Below, piece after piece: positions 27,575 through 35,178 of a stretch of DNA of 64,000 nt. The notes beneath the pieces are model-generated. The model ran no database searches. It saw only the letters and a program-made list of their open reading frames with translations, and was not told where the DNA came from. Each line of letters starts with the position of its first letter. Position 1 is the stretch's first letter. The translations under genes were made by a program, and so were the position numbers. Location of the stretch: positions 62,001 to 126,000 of the forward strand of contig NZ_JNLC01000010.1 of assembly GCF_000702305.1 (NCBI RefSeq). The letters are read 5' to 3'. This stretch comes from Allobosea sp. 117 (GTDB lineage Bacteria > Pseudomonadota > Alphaproteobacteria > Rhizobiales > Xanthobacteraceae).

Positions 27575-29224
27575 TCAGCCCAGCCGGGCGACCGCCTCGA
27601 ACACGCTCGCCACGGCGACCGCGCCGGGGTCGGGGATGCCTTCGAGATCCCGCGCCCCGACATAGGAGGCGCGGCCCGCCTTCGCCTTGGTCATCGCCTT
27701 GGTCGCTTCCGCCCCGGCCCGCGCCGCGGCCGCCGCCTTCGCCAGCCCATCGGCGGTGAGCGCCTTGAGGCCGGGATCGAGGGCATCGACCATGGTGCGC
27801 GCGCCCGGCGTCGCCCCGCCATAGAAGGTCATCCGGTCGAGGCCGGCAAGCAGGGCGGTCGGCAGGTCCGCCTTTTCCTGCATCGCCTTGGAGGCGGCGG
27901 TGAAGAAGATCGACATCAGCACGCCGCTCGATCCGCCCATGGTAGTGCCGAGCGCGTCGCCGATGACAGAGAGCGTGGCGGCGGTGTCGTCGAGCGGCAG
28001 GTTCGGCAGCTTCGCCTCCACCGCGCGGGCGCCGGCGGCGACGGTGGAGCCGGTGTCGCCGTCGCCGGCGCGGGCGTCGAGCCGGTTCAGCTCGTCCTCA
28101 AGGCCGATCAGCGTCGCGCAGGCGGCCCGTATCACCGCTTCGGCCGCCGCATTGCCGCCCGCCGCCGGAACGCCGTTGACCATATAGGCCGCCCGGCCGG
28201 CGCGCGGGGCGGGAAGCACGGCGATGTCATGCTTCTCCACCGCCGGCCGCCAGGCGAGCGGCTCGACCGGCGAGGTGAGCGCCGTCTCGCGGGCGGGGTC
28301 GAGCCGGATCAGCGAGAGCGAGAAGCCGTTCATGTTGAGCGCCGTCATCAGCGCGGCGGGGCCGAGGATCAACTTGACCCGGGCAGCGAGCGGCGAGGCC
28401 AGCACGGCCTCGGTGATCAGCCCCATCTCCAGCGGCGGCACCGCGCCGAGATTGTTGATCAGCAGCGCGTGCCCGGCGCCGGGTGTGAGATGGGCGCCGA
28501 GCCGCTCCGACAGCGTGGCGACGATGGCGGCGGCCTGCTGGACGGGGATGCGCTCCACGCCCGGCTCGCCATGGATGCCGAGGCCGAGCTCGCCCTCGTT
28601 CGCGCCGAGGCGCTCCTCATGCGGCTGGCCGGGGATGGAGCAGGAGGACAGCGACACGCCGAGCGAGACGATGCTCGCGGCGGCGCCGCTGGCGGCGGCG
28701 GTCACCGCGGCGAGGTCCTGGCCCGCCTCGGCATGGTGGCCGGCGATCTTGTGCACGAACAGCGTGCCGGCGATGCCGCGCGGCTGGGCGATGTCCGGCA
28801 GGGCGATGTCGTCGGCGACGATCACCATCTCGACCCTGAAGCCCTCGGCGCGGGCGCGCTCGGCGGCGAGGCCGAAATTCAGCCGGTCGCCGGTGTAGTT
28901 CTTCACGATGAGGAGGCAGCCCGGCTCGCCGGTCACCGCACGGATGGCGGTGAGCACGGCCTCCACGCTCGGCGAGGCGAAGATTTCACCCGACACGGCG
29001 GCGGTGAGCATGCCGCGCCCGACGAAGCCGGCATGCGAGGGCTCGTGCCCCGCGCCGCCGCCGGAGACCAGCGCGACCTTCGACTTGTCCCAGTCCGCGC
29101 GCAGCACGACCTTGATGTCCGGATAGGTGTCGAGCCGCGCGAGCCGGCCGGCGGGCGTGCTGCGCAGGAGGCCGTCCAGCGCTTCCGTGACGATGCTTTC
29201 CCGGCGGTTGAAGAAATGTTTCAT
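27575..29224 (-). CDS. ATP-type dihydroxyacetone kinase, DAK1-DAK2 fusion
   Basis: 549 residues. The DAK1 half (1-330) has VSGGGAGHEPSHAGFVGRG and LGLGIHGEPGVER with the substrate-binding histidine. The DAK2 half (about 355-549) has LDARAGDGDTGSTVAAGARA, LGTTMGGSSGVLMSIFF and TPGARTMVDAL, whose aspartates bind Mg-ATP. Fused enzymes of this type use ATP directly and phosphorylate dihydroxyacetone, and some act on erythrulose or related ketoses. Its presence in the same operon as a complete PTS-type set means the unit holds two complete kinases. It follows the ATPase genes of the importer by 96 bases and precedes DhaL by 26 bases. Confidence 0.93.
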   Translation of the reverse strand: MKHFFNRRESIVTEALDGLLRSTPAGRLARLDTYPDIKVVLRADWDKSKVALVSGGGAGHEPSHAGFVGRGMLTAAVSGEIFASPSVEAVLTAIRAVTGEPGCLLIVKNYTGDRLNFGLAAERARAEGFRVEMVIVADDIALPDIAQPRGIAGTLFVHKIAGHHAEAGQDLAAVTAAASGAAASIVSLGVSLSSCSIPGQPHEERLGANEGELGLGIHGEPGVERIPVQQAAAIVATLSERLGAHLTPGAGHALLINNLGAVPPLEMGLITEAVLASPLAARVKLILGPAALMTALNMNGFSLSLIRLDPARETALTSPVEPLAWRPAVEKHDIAVLPAPRAGRAAYMVNGVPAAGGNAAAEAVIRAACATLIGLEDELNRLDARAGDGDTGSTVAAGARAVEAKLPNLPLDDTAATLSVIGDALGTTMGGSSGVLMSIFFTAASKAMQEKADLPTALLAGLDRMTFYGGATPGARTMVDALDPGLKALTADGLAKAAAAARAGAEATKAMTKAKAGRASYVGARDLEGIPDPGAVAVASVFEAVARLG

Positions 29225-29320
29225 CGCGGTCTTCCATTCCGTTCCACTGTCGCCCGGCGCGGGCGGTGCCAGCCGCCTGCCCGAGGCTCGTCACGCACGT
29301 CTGTCGCCGGCCGGGTGTCT

Positions 29321-30331
29321 CTAGCCGGCAAGCCTGCGGCCGTCCTGGCCGAAATAGAGCGGGTTCTTCAGGGTGAGGCTGATCCGCTCGCCGGGGCTGA
29401 CCGGCAGGTCGGCATCGGCGAGGGTGATGAGCTTGTGCCCGCCGACCCTGATGTGCAGGTGGTTCTGGTCGCCCAGATGCTCGATCCAGTCGACCTCGGC
29501 ATTGCCGGCGCCGGAGCGGGCGATCTCCAGATGCTCGGTGCGCGCGCCGATGGTGCGCGTGCCGGCCGGCACCGGCGCGCCGGGCAGGAGTTCGGGCGGC
29601 AGAAGGTTGATGTGCGGCTGGCCGAGCCGGGCGGCGACGTGGAGATTGGCGGGGTTGGTGTAGATCTCCTTCGGCGTGCCGATCTGCGCTAGCCTGCCCT
29701 CGGCGAGGATGCCGATGCGATCCGCCATGGTCATCGCCTCGATCTGGTCGTGCGTCACATAGAGCAGCGTCGAGCCGAGCTCCTTCTGGATGCGCTTGAG
29801 CTCGAGGCGCAATTCGCCGCGCAGCTTGGCGTCGAGCGAGGAAAGCGGCTCGTCCATCAGATAGATGGCGGGGCGGCGCACCAGCGCGCGGCCGATGGCG
29901 ACGCGCTGCATCTCGCCGCCGGAGAGCCGCGTCGCGCGGTTCTCCAGCTTGTGGTCGATGCGCACCATCCGAGCCACCTGCCGCACCCGCGCGTCGACGG
30001 TTGCGCCATCCATGCGGCGGGCCGGCGAACGCAGCGGGAAGGCGAGGTTCTCGTAGACGGTGAGGTGCGGGTAGAGCGAATATTGCTGGAACACGAACGC
30101 GACGTCGCGCCCCGCCGGCGACAGCCCCGCCATGTCGCGTCCGGCGATGGAGATCGAACCGGCATCCGGCTTTTCCAGCCCGGCGATGAGCCGCAGCGTC
30201 GTCGTCTTGCCCGCCCCGGTCGGGCCGAGCAGCACCACGAACTCGCCGTCAGCGATGGAAAGGTCGAGGCTGTCGACCGCGCGCTTGTCGCCGAAAATCT
30301 TGGTGACGCCCTTCAGCGTGACGTCAGCCAT
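29321..30331 (-). CDS. Carbohydrate ABC importer ATPase (second of pair, MalK/UgpC class)
   Basis: 336 residues. Walker A GPTGAGKTT, Q-loop VFQQYSLYPHLTVYENLAFP, signature LSGGEMQR, Walker B IYLMDEPLSSLD and H-loop THDQIEAMTMADRI, then a C-terminal TOBE-like regulatory domain from about residue 240. With its neighbour (30324-31421) it would form a heterodimer, the arrangement known from rhizobial glycerol importers (GlpS/GlpT). Its start overlaps the end of that neighbour by eight bases. Substrate class is inferred from the kinases downstream: a polyol or ketose. Confidence 0.92.
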   Translation of the reverse strand: MADVTLKGVTKIFGDKRAVDSLDLSIADGEFVVLLGPTGAGKTTTLRLIAGLEKPDAGSISIAGRDMAGLSPAGRDVAFVFQQYSLYPHLTVYENLAFPLRSPARRMDGATVDARVRQVARMVRIDHKLENRATRLSGGEMQRVAIGRALVRRPAIYLMDEPLSSLDAKLRGELRLELKRIQKELGSTLLYVTHDQIEAMTMADRIGILAEGRLAQIGTPKEIYTNPANLHVAARLGQPHINLLPPELLPGAPVPAGTRTIGARTEHLEIARSGAGNAEVDWIEHLGDQNHLHIRVGGHKLITLADADLPVSPGERISLTLKNPLYFGQDGRRLAG

Positions 30332-31421
30332 GGGACGCTCCCGAATACAGTGCGGATGGAATGGCGCGGCCGGAGCGGCAGTCGAACAGCGACAGGCGCT
30401 CGCCCTTGAGCGCGAGCCCGACCGGCTCGCCGACGCGATAGGCGCGGTCGGCCGGCAGCCGGGCGCGCACCAGCCCGCCGCCGGTCTCCACCGTCACGAT
30501 CTGGTTGGTGCCGAGATATTCGCTGCCATAGATCGCCCCGCGCAGCGGCGCGGCATCGGAAAAGCGGATGTGCTCGGGCCGCACGCCCAGCGCCAGCTCG
30601 CCCGGCTCGACGTCGGCATGGACCTCGGGCACGGAGACCTCCGCCTCGCCGATGCGCACCCGGGCGGCGCCCTTCTCCAGCCCGCTCGTAAAGCGGATGA
30701 AGTTCATCGGCGGCGAGCCGATGAAGTCGGCGACATACATGGAGGCGGGGCGGTCATAGATCTCCTGAGGCGTTCCGAACTGCTCGATCACGCCATGGTT
30801 CATCACCGCGATCTTGTCGGCCATCGCCATGGCTTCGAGCTGGTCGTGGGTGACATAGACCGTGGTGGCGTGGATGCGGTTGTGCAGCTCGCGCAGCTCG
30901 CGGACCATCACATCCCGGAATTCCGCGTCGAGCGTGCCGAGCGGCTCGTCCATCAGGAAGCATTTCGGCCGGCGCACGATGGCCCGCCCCAGCGCCACCC
31001 GCTGGCGGTCGCCGCCGGCGAGCCCCGATACCGAGCGGTCGAGGATGTGGTCGATCTGGAGGAGCCTGGCGGTCTCCTCGACGCGCTGCTTCACCTCCGC
31101 CTTGGGCACGCCCTGGCAGATCAGCGGGAAGCCGATGTTCCGGCGCACATTCATGTGCGGATAGAGCGCGAAGAGCTGGAACACGAAGGCGATGTCGCGT
31201 TCGCTGGCACGCCGGAAGGTCACGTCCTCGCCGCCGAGGCGGATGGTGCCCCCGGTCGGCAGCTCGAGCCCGGCGATCATGCGCAGCGTCGTCGTCTTGC
31301 CGCAGCCCGACGGTCCGAGCAGCGCGAGGAACTCGCCGTCGCCGACGGTGAAGGTGGAATCCTGCACCGCGACGAAGTCGCCGAACTCCTTGCGCAGATG
31401 GTCGATCCTGATCTCGGCCAT
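30324..31421 (-). CDS. Carbohydrate ABC importer ATPase (first of pair, MalK/UgpC class)
   Basis: 365 residues. Walker A GPSGCGKTT, Q-loop VFQLFALYPHMNVRRNIGFP, Walker B CFLMDEPLGTLD, H-loop THDQLEAMAMADKI, and a C-terminal OB/TOBE domain (GELALGVRPEHIRFSD). The signature is degenerate, SGLAGGDRQR instead of LSGGQ, while its partner keeps LSGGEMQR. This implies an asymmetric ATPase pair with one weaker catalytic site. It follows the 68-residue membrane protein gene by three bases. Confidence 0.92.
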   Translation of the reverse strand: MAEIRIDHLRKEFGDFVAVQDSTFTVGDGEFLALLGPSGCGKTTTLRMIAGLELPTGGTIRLGGEDVTFRRASERDIAFVFQLFALYPHMNVRRNIGFPLICQGVPKAEVKQRVEETARLLQIDHILDRSVSGLAGGDRQRVALGRAIVRRPKCFLMDEPLGTLDAEFRDVMVRELRELHNRIHATTVYVTHDQLEAMAMADKIAVMNHGVIEQFGTPQEIYDRPASMYVADFIGSPPMNFIRFTSGLEKGAARVRIGEAEVSVPEVHADVEPGELALGVRPEHIRFSDAAPLRGAIYGSEYLGTNQIVTVETGGGLVRARLPADRAYRVGEPVGLALKGERLSLFDCRSGRAIPSALYSGASHG

Positions 31422-31424
31422 GAT

Positions 31425-31631
31425 CTACTCCGGGAACTTGGAGACGACAGTGAACATCGCCGTGCCGGCGAGCAGCGTGACGAAGGAATAGGTGTAGAGG
31501 ACCATGGCGAAGGGCTGGAACAGCATCAGGAAGCCGATGCCGATCATCGCCACCGCCAGCATCTCCATCGGCCCGCGCCGTAGGAAGAACGGGCGCCGCG
31601 TGCGGGGTCTTTCGAGAGCGCGATCGGTCAT
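31425..31631 (-). CDS. Small membrane protein of the ABC importer operon
   Basis: 68 residues. A basic N-terminus (RALERPRTRRPFFLRRG) precedes two hydrophobic segments, MLAVAMIGIGFLMLFQPFAM and LYTYSFVTLLAGTAMFTVV, ending in SKFPE. I do not recognise a named family; small subunits of this size occur in rhizobial glycerol-type ABC importer operons. It overlaps the upstream permease stop by four bases and precedes the ATPase gene by three, so it is fully embedded in the transporter unit. It may be an accessory transmembrane subunit that steadies the permease or binding-protein contact. Role is inference. Confidence 0.78.
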   Translation of the reverse strand: MTDRALERPRTRRPFFLRRGPMEMLAVAMIGIGFLMLFQPFAMVLYTYSFVTLLAGTAMFTVVSKFPE

Positions 31632-32581
31632 TTGCGCACCGCCCCGAAGGTGATGCCGCGCAGGAGCTGCTTGCGCAGCAGCACGGTGAAGACGAGGATC
31701 GGCACCAGGAAGATGGTGGTGCCCGCCGCCACCGCCGGCCAGTCCTGCCCGCCCTCGCCGATGATGGTCGGGATGAAGGGCGGGGCGGTCTGCGCCGAGC
31801 CCGAGGTCAGCAGCGCGGCGAAGGCGTATTCGTTCCAGGCGAAGATCAGGCAGAAGATCGCGGTGGCGGCGATCCCGGTGGTCGCCTGCGGCAGCACCAC
31901 CTTGCGGAAGGCCTGCAGCCGCGTATAGCCGTCGATCATCGCGGCTTCCTCATATTCGCGCGGGATCTCGTCGATGAAGCCCTTGAGCAGCCACACCGCC
32001 AGCGACACGTTCACCGCCGTGTAGAGCAGCATCATGCCGATCGCCGTGTCGGAGAGGCCGAGCTGCCGGTACATGAGGTAGATCGGGATCGCCACCGCGA
32101 TGGGCGGCATCATCCGGGTGGAGAGGATGAAGAACAGCAGGTCGTCGGCGAGCGGCACCCTGAAGCGCGAGAAGCCATAGGCAGCGAGCGTGCCGAGCAG
32201 CACCGCGAGGAAGGTCGAGCCGAACGCGATGATCAGCGAATTGGCAAAGCGCGGCAGGAAGTTCGACGGGCCGACGATGACCATGTTGCGCTCGCGGCTC
32301 ACCGCGTCGCACACCCCCTCCGCCGGCGGCAGCGCGGCGATGTATTCCGGCGTCTGCCGCGAGCGCGTGGTGAAGAGGTTGCAATAGCCCTCCAGCGACG
32401 GCGTGAAGACCAGCTTCGGCGGATAGGAGATCGAATCCGGCGGCGACTTGATGCTGGTGAGGAAGATCCAGGCGAGCGGCACCAGCGTGATCATCGCGTA
32501 GAGGATCACCAGCGTGGCGGCGACGCGCTTGGAGGCGGTGCTCGGCTCGACGACCGAATGGGCGGCGTTGGCGGAGCTCAT
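31628..32581 (-). CDS. Carbohydrate ABC importer permease, MalG/UgpE type
   Basis: 317 residues from the ATG at 32581, whose ATGA overlaps the upstream permease stop. Six membrane segments are seen, starting with ATLVILYAMITLVPLAWIFL. The EAA loop is PREYEEAAMIDGYTRLQAFR followed by KVVLPQATTGIAATAIF. A periplasmic insertion around residues 60-100 (NLFTTRSRQTPEYIAALPPA) is longer than in maltose permeases. The frame extends upstream to 32956 but overlaps the previous gene antisense to its frame and is not used. Confidence 0.92.
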   Translation of the reverse strand: MSSANAAHSVVEPSTASKRVAATLVILYAMITLVPLAWIFLTSIKSPPDSISYPPKLVFTPSLEGYCNLFTTRSRQTPEYIAALPPAEGVCDAVSRERNMVIVGPSNFLPRFANSLIIAFGSTFLAVLLGTLAAYGFSRFRVPLADDLLFFILSTRMMPPIAVAIPIYLMYRQLGLSDTAIGMMLLYTAVNVSLAVWLLKGFIDEIPREYEEAAMIDGYTRLQAFRKVVLPQATTGIAATAIFCLIFAWNEYAFAALLTSGSAQTAPPFIPTIIGEGGQDWPAVAAGTTIFLVPILVFTVLLRKQLLRGITFGAVRK

Positions 32582-33546
32582 CTCTGCTTCACCCGGTTGA
32601 GGATCTTCACATAGATGTTGGCGAGGCCGAACACCGCGACGAACAGCACGATGGCGAAGGCCGAGGAGCGCCCGGTCGCCCAGGCCTCGAAGGCCTCGCG
32701 CTTCAGCGCGATGGAGGCGACCTCCGTGGTCGAGCCGGGACCGCCGCCGGTGAGCAGGTTCACCATGTCGAACATCTTGAAGTTCTCGATGCCGCGGAAC
32801 AGCACCGCCAGCATGATGAAGGGCAGCGCCATGGGGATGGTGATCGACCAGAACTGGCGCCAGTTGGAGGCGCGGTCGACCTCCGCCGCCTCGTAGATGT
32901 AGTCCGGGATCGAGCGCAGCCCGGCGAGGCAGATCAGCATCACATAGGGCGTCCACATCCAGGTATCGACGATGATGATCGCCCAGGGGGCGAGGCGCAC
33001 GTCGCCCAGCATGCGGATCTCGGAAGTCGGGATGCCGGACAGGAACGACACGGCATAGGCGAACAGGCCGATCTGCGGCTCGTAGAGGAAGCGCCAGAAA
33101 TTCCCGACCACCGCCGGTGACAGCATCATCGGGATGAGGATCAGCGTGGTCCAGAAGGCATGGCCGCGGAACTTGCGGTCGATGAGATAGGCGAGCGCGA
33201 AGCCGATCACCGTCTGCAGCACGATGGTCCAGAACACGAAATGCGCCGTGGTCTGCATCGACGCCCAGATATCCGGGTCGTTCAGCACGCGCGAATAATT
33301 GCCGAGCCCGACATTCTGCACCACCGCATTGGGACGGTTGGCGCGGTAGTTGGTGAAGGACAGGTAGATCGCCCAGAACAGCGGGAAGATGTTGATCGCC
33401 AGCAGAAGGGTGATGGTCGGCGCGATGAACAGCCAGGCGATCGCCCGGTCGGAGAGGCCCCGCACCCGGGCGGCGAGGGGTTCCGGCGTCGCCCGCACGA
33501 CGGCCTGCGCCGCCTTGTCGGTGAATGTTTCGTGGGACGTGGTCAC
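32578..33546 (-). CDS. Carbohydrate ABC importer permease, MalF/UgpA type
   Basis: 322 residues. Basic cytoplasmic N-terminus of about 30 residues, then RAIAWLFIAPTITLLLAINI as first membrane segment, with TNYRANRPNAVVQNVGLGNY in the first periplasmic loop, and the EAA coupling loop PDYIYEAAEVDRASNWRQFW followed by SITIPMALPFIMLAV. It partners the MalG-type permease that overlaps its stop. It starts 110 bases downstream of the binding-protein stop. Confidence 0.92.
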   Translation of the reverse strand: MTTSHETFTDKAAQAVVRATPEPLAARVRGLSDRAIAWLFIAPTITLLLAINIFPLFWAIYLSFTNYRANRPNAVVQNVGLGNYSRVLNDPDIWASMQTTAHFVFWTIVLQTVIGFALAYLIDRKFRGHAFWTTLILIPMMLSPAVVGNFWRFLYEPQIGLFAYAVSFLSGIPTSEIRMLGDVRLAPWAIIIVDTWMWTPYVMLICLAGLRSIPDYIYEAAEVDRASNWRQFWSITIPMALPFIMLAVLFRGIENFKMFDMVNLLTGGGPGSTTEVASIALKREAFEAWATGRSSAFAIVLFVAVFGLANIYVKILNRVKQR

Positions 33547-33656
33547 TACGGCACCCGGTCAGGATCAGAGATTCGGCGGGCGAGGCCCGTCGGGCGGTCC
33601 GGTCGTGAATGGGGCCGGACCGCCCTGCGGAAGACGTCCCGATCGGACGGGGACGC

Positions 33657-34979
33657 TCAGATCTTGCCGTCTTCCTTGAAGACCTCGGTCCAGTCGTTCA
33701 CGAGGTTGTCGAGAGCTTCCTTCGCCGTGCCCTTGCCGGCGACGACATAGTCATGCACGCGCTTCTGCATCGCCTGCAGCAGTTCCGCGTAGCTCGGCTC
33801 GGCCCAGAAGTCCTTCACGATCGCCATGGATTCGAGGAAGGCCGGCGCATAGGGCTGGCTGGTCTTGAAGTCGGGCGCGTCGACCACCGCCTTCAGGCAG
33901 GAGAAGCCGCCGAGCTTCCACCACTTGGCCTGCACCTCGGGCTGCGCGAACCACTTGATGTATTTGAGGGCGGCGTCGCGCTTGTCGGAATAGGAGACCA
34001 CCGAGATGCCCTGACCGCCGAGCTGGGCGAAGTGATACTTCTCCGCCGGGTTCGGGAAGAAGCCGATGCGCTTGCCGCCGACCTTCTCGTCCTTGTAGAG
34101 GCCGGGCCAGGTGAAGGCGAAGTTCATGTGCATCGCCACCTGGCCGGATTTGAAGGCGTCGGCCGAGTCGACCATGTAGACGTTGGACGCGCCGGGCGGC
34201 GTGCAGCAGTCATAGAGCGACTTGTAGAATTCGAGGCCCTTCACCGCTTCCGGCGAATTCACGTAGCCCTGCATCTCATAGGGCTTCTTGGGGTTGTCAT
34301 ACATGAAGCCCCAGTCGTAGAGGACGTTGGTCACGCCCATGGTGATGCCTTCCGAGCCGCGCTCGGTATAGATCGAGGCGCCGTAGACCTTCTTGCCGTC
34401 GATCTCGCGGCCCTGGAAGAACTGGCCGATCTGCTTGAGCTGGTCATAGGTCTTCGGCGCGTCGAGGTCCCAGCCGTACTTCGCCTTGAATTCCTTCTGC
34501 AGCTCGGGGCGCTCGAACCAGTCCTTGCGGTAGGTCCAGCCCACCACGTCGCCCATCGCCGGCAGCGCCCAGTAGTTCGGCGTGTTCTTCGGCCATTCGG
34601 AATAGCCGACCACCGTCGCCGGCACGAAGTCATCCATCTTGATGCCTTCCTTGGCGAAGAAGTCGTTCAGCTTCACATAGTGCCCGTTCTCCGCGGCGCC
34701 GCCGATCCACTGGCTGTCGCCGATGATCAGGTCGCACAGCTTGCCGCGCGAGTTGAGCTCGTTGAGGAAGCGGTCGGCATAGCTCGTCCACGGGACGAAC
34801 TCGAACTTCATGTTGATGCCGGTCTTGGCGGTGAAGTCCTTGGACAATTCGACCAGCGCGTTGGCCGGGTCCCAGGCCGCCCAGCACAGCGTCAGCGTCT
34901 CCGCCTTGGCCGCCTGCGGCATGGACAGCGACCCGCAGACAGCCGCTGCCCCGAGAAGGGGTATCCACTTCTTCAGCAT
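33657..34979 (-). CDS. Carbohydrate ABC importer substrate-binding protein (family 1)
   Basis: 440 residues from the ATG at 34979, preceded by GGAGGAG seven bases away. A Sec signal peptide (MLKKWIPLLGAAAVCGSLSM, then PQAAKAE) is clear. Mature features of the family: LTLCWAAWDPANALVELSKD, CDLIIGDSQWIGGAAENGHY, NYWALPAMGDVVGWTYRKDW and AMHMNFAFTWPGL. It is the first gene of the operon and follows an operator-like promoter. Ligand is unknown; aromatic-rich binding surfaces (WAAW, GDSQW) fit a small polyol or sugar. Given the kinases downstream, glycerol, dihydroxyacetone or a tetritol/tetrulose are candidates. Confidence 0.92.
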   Translation of the reverse strand: MLKKWIPLLGAAAVCGSLSMPQAAKAETLTLCWAAWDPANALVELSKDFTAKTGINMKFEFVPWTSYADRFLNELNSRGKLCDLIIGDSQWIGGAAENGHYVKLNDFFAKEGIKMDDFVPATVVGYSEWPKNTPNYWALPAMGDVVGWTYRKDWFERPELQKEFKAKYGWDLDAPKTYDQLKQIGQFFQGREIDGKKVYGASIYTERGSEGITMGVTNVLYDWGFMYDNPKKPYEMQGYVNSPEAVKGLEFYKSLYDCCTPPGASNVYMVDSADAFKSGQVAMHMNFAFTWPGLYKDEKVGGKRIGFFPNPAEKYHFAQLGGQGISVVSYSDKRDAALKYIKWFAQPEVQAKWWKLGGFSCLKAVVDAPDFKTSQPYAPAFLESMAIVKDFWAEPSYAELLQAMQKRVHDYVVAGKGTAKEALDNLVNDWTEVFKEDGKI

Positions 34980-35059
34980 GCTCTCCTCCCAGAGAACGAG
35001 GCGGGTCCGATGCCCCCTCAATTGTTGCCGGCTCACGACCAGCGCGAGCGCGTTTAGCT

Positions 35060-35090
35060 TTATGTTGAGTAAGATTGATTTCGCTCAACA
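35060..35090 (-). promoter_or_regulatory. Promoter and operator-like repeats of the ABC/DHA operon
   Basis: On the minus strand TTGAGC (35088-35083), 17 bases, ACATAA (35065-35060) make a plausible sigma-70 core. TGTTGAG (35063-35069) and CTCAACA (35084-35090) form a 7-bp inverted repeat spanning exactly that core, and a third TGTTGAG lies at 35152-35158. This pattern suggests repression by a dimeric regulator. No classical regulator gene adjoins; the HTH protein of the operon is a candidate. Confidence 0.58.
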
Positions 35091-35178
35091 ATGCAATACG
35101 GATTCGTTGCTGCGCCGCAGCGTATCGGCGCACCATTCGATCTCTGGGGAATGTTGAGCTTCGCGGGCCTGGAAAGCG

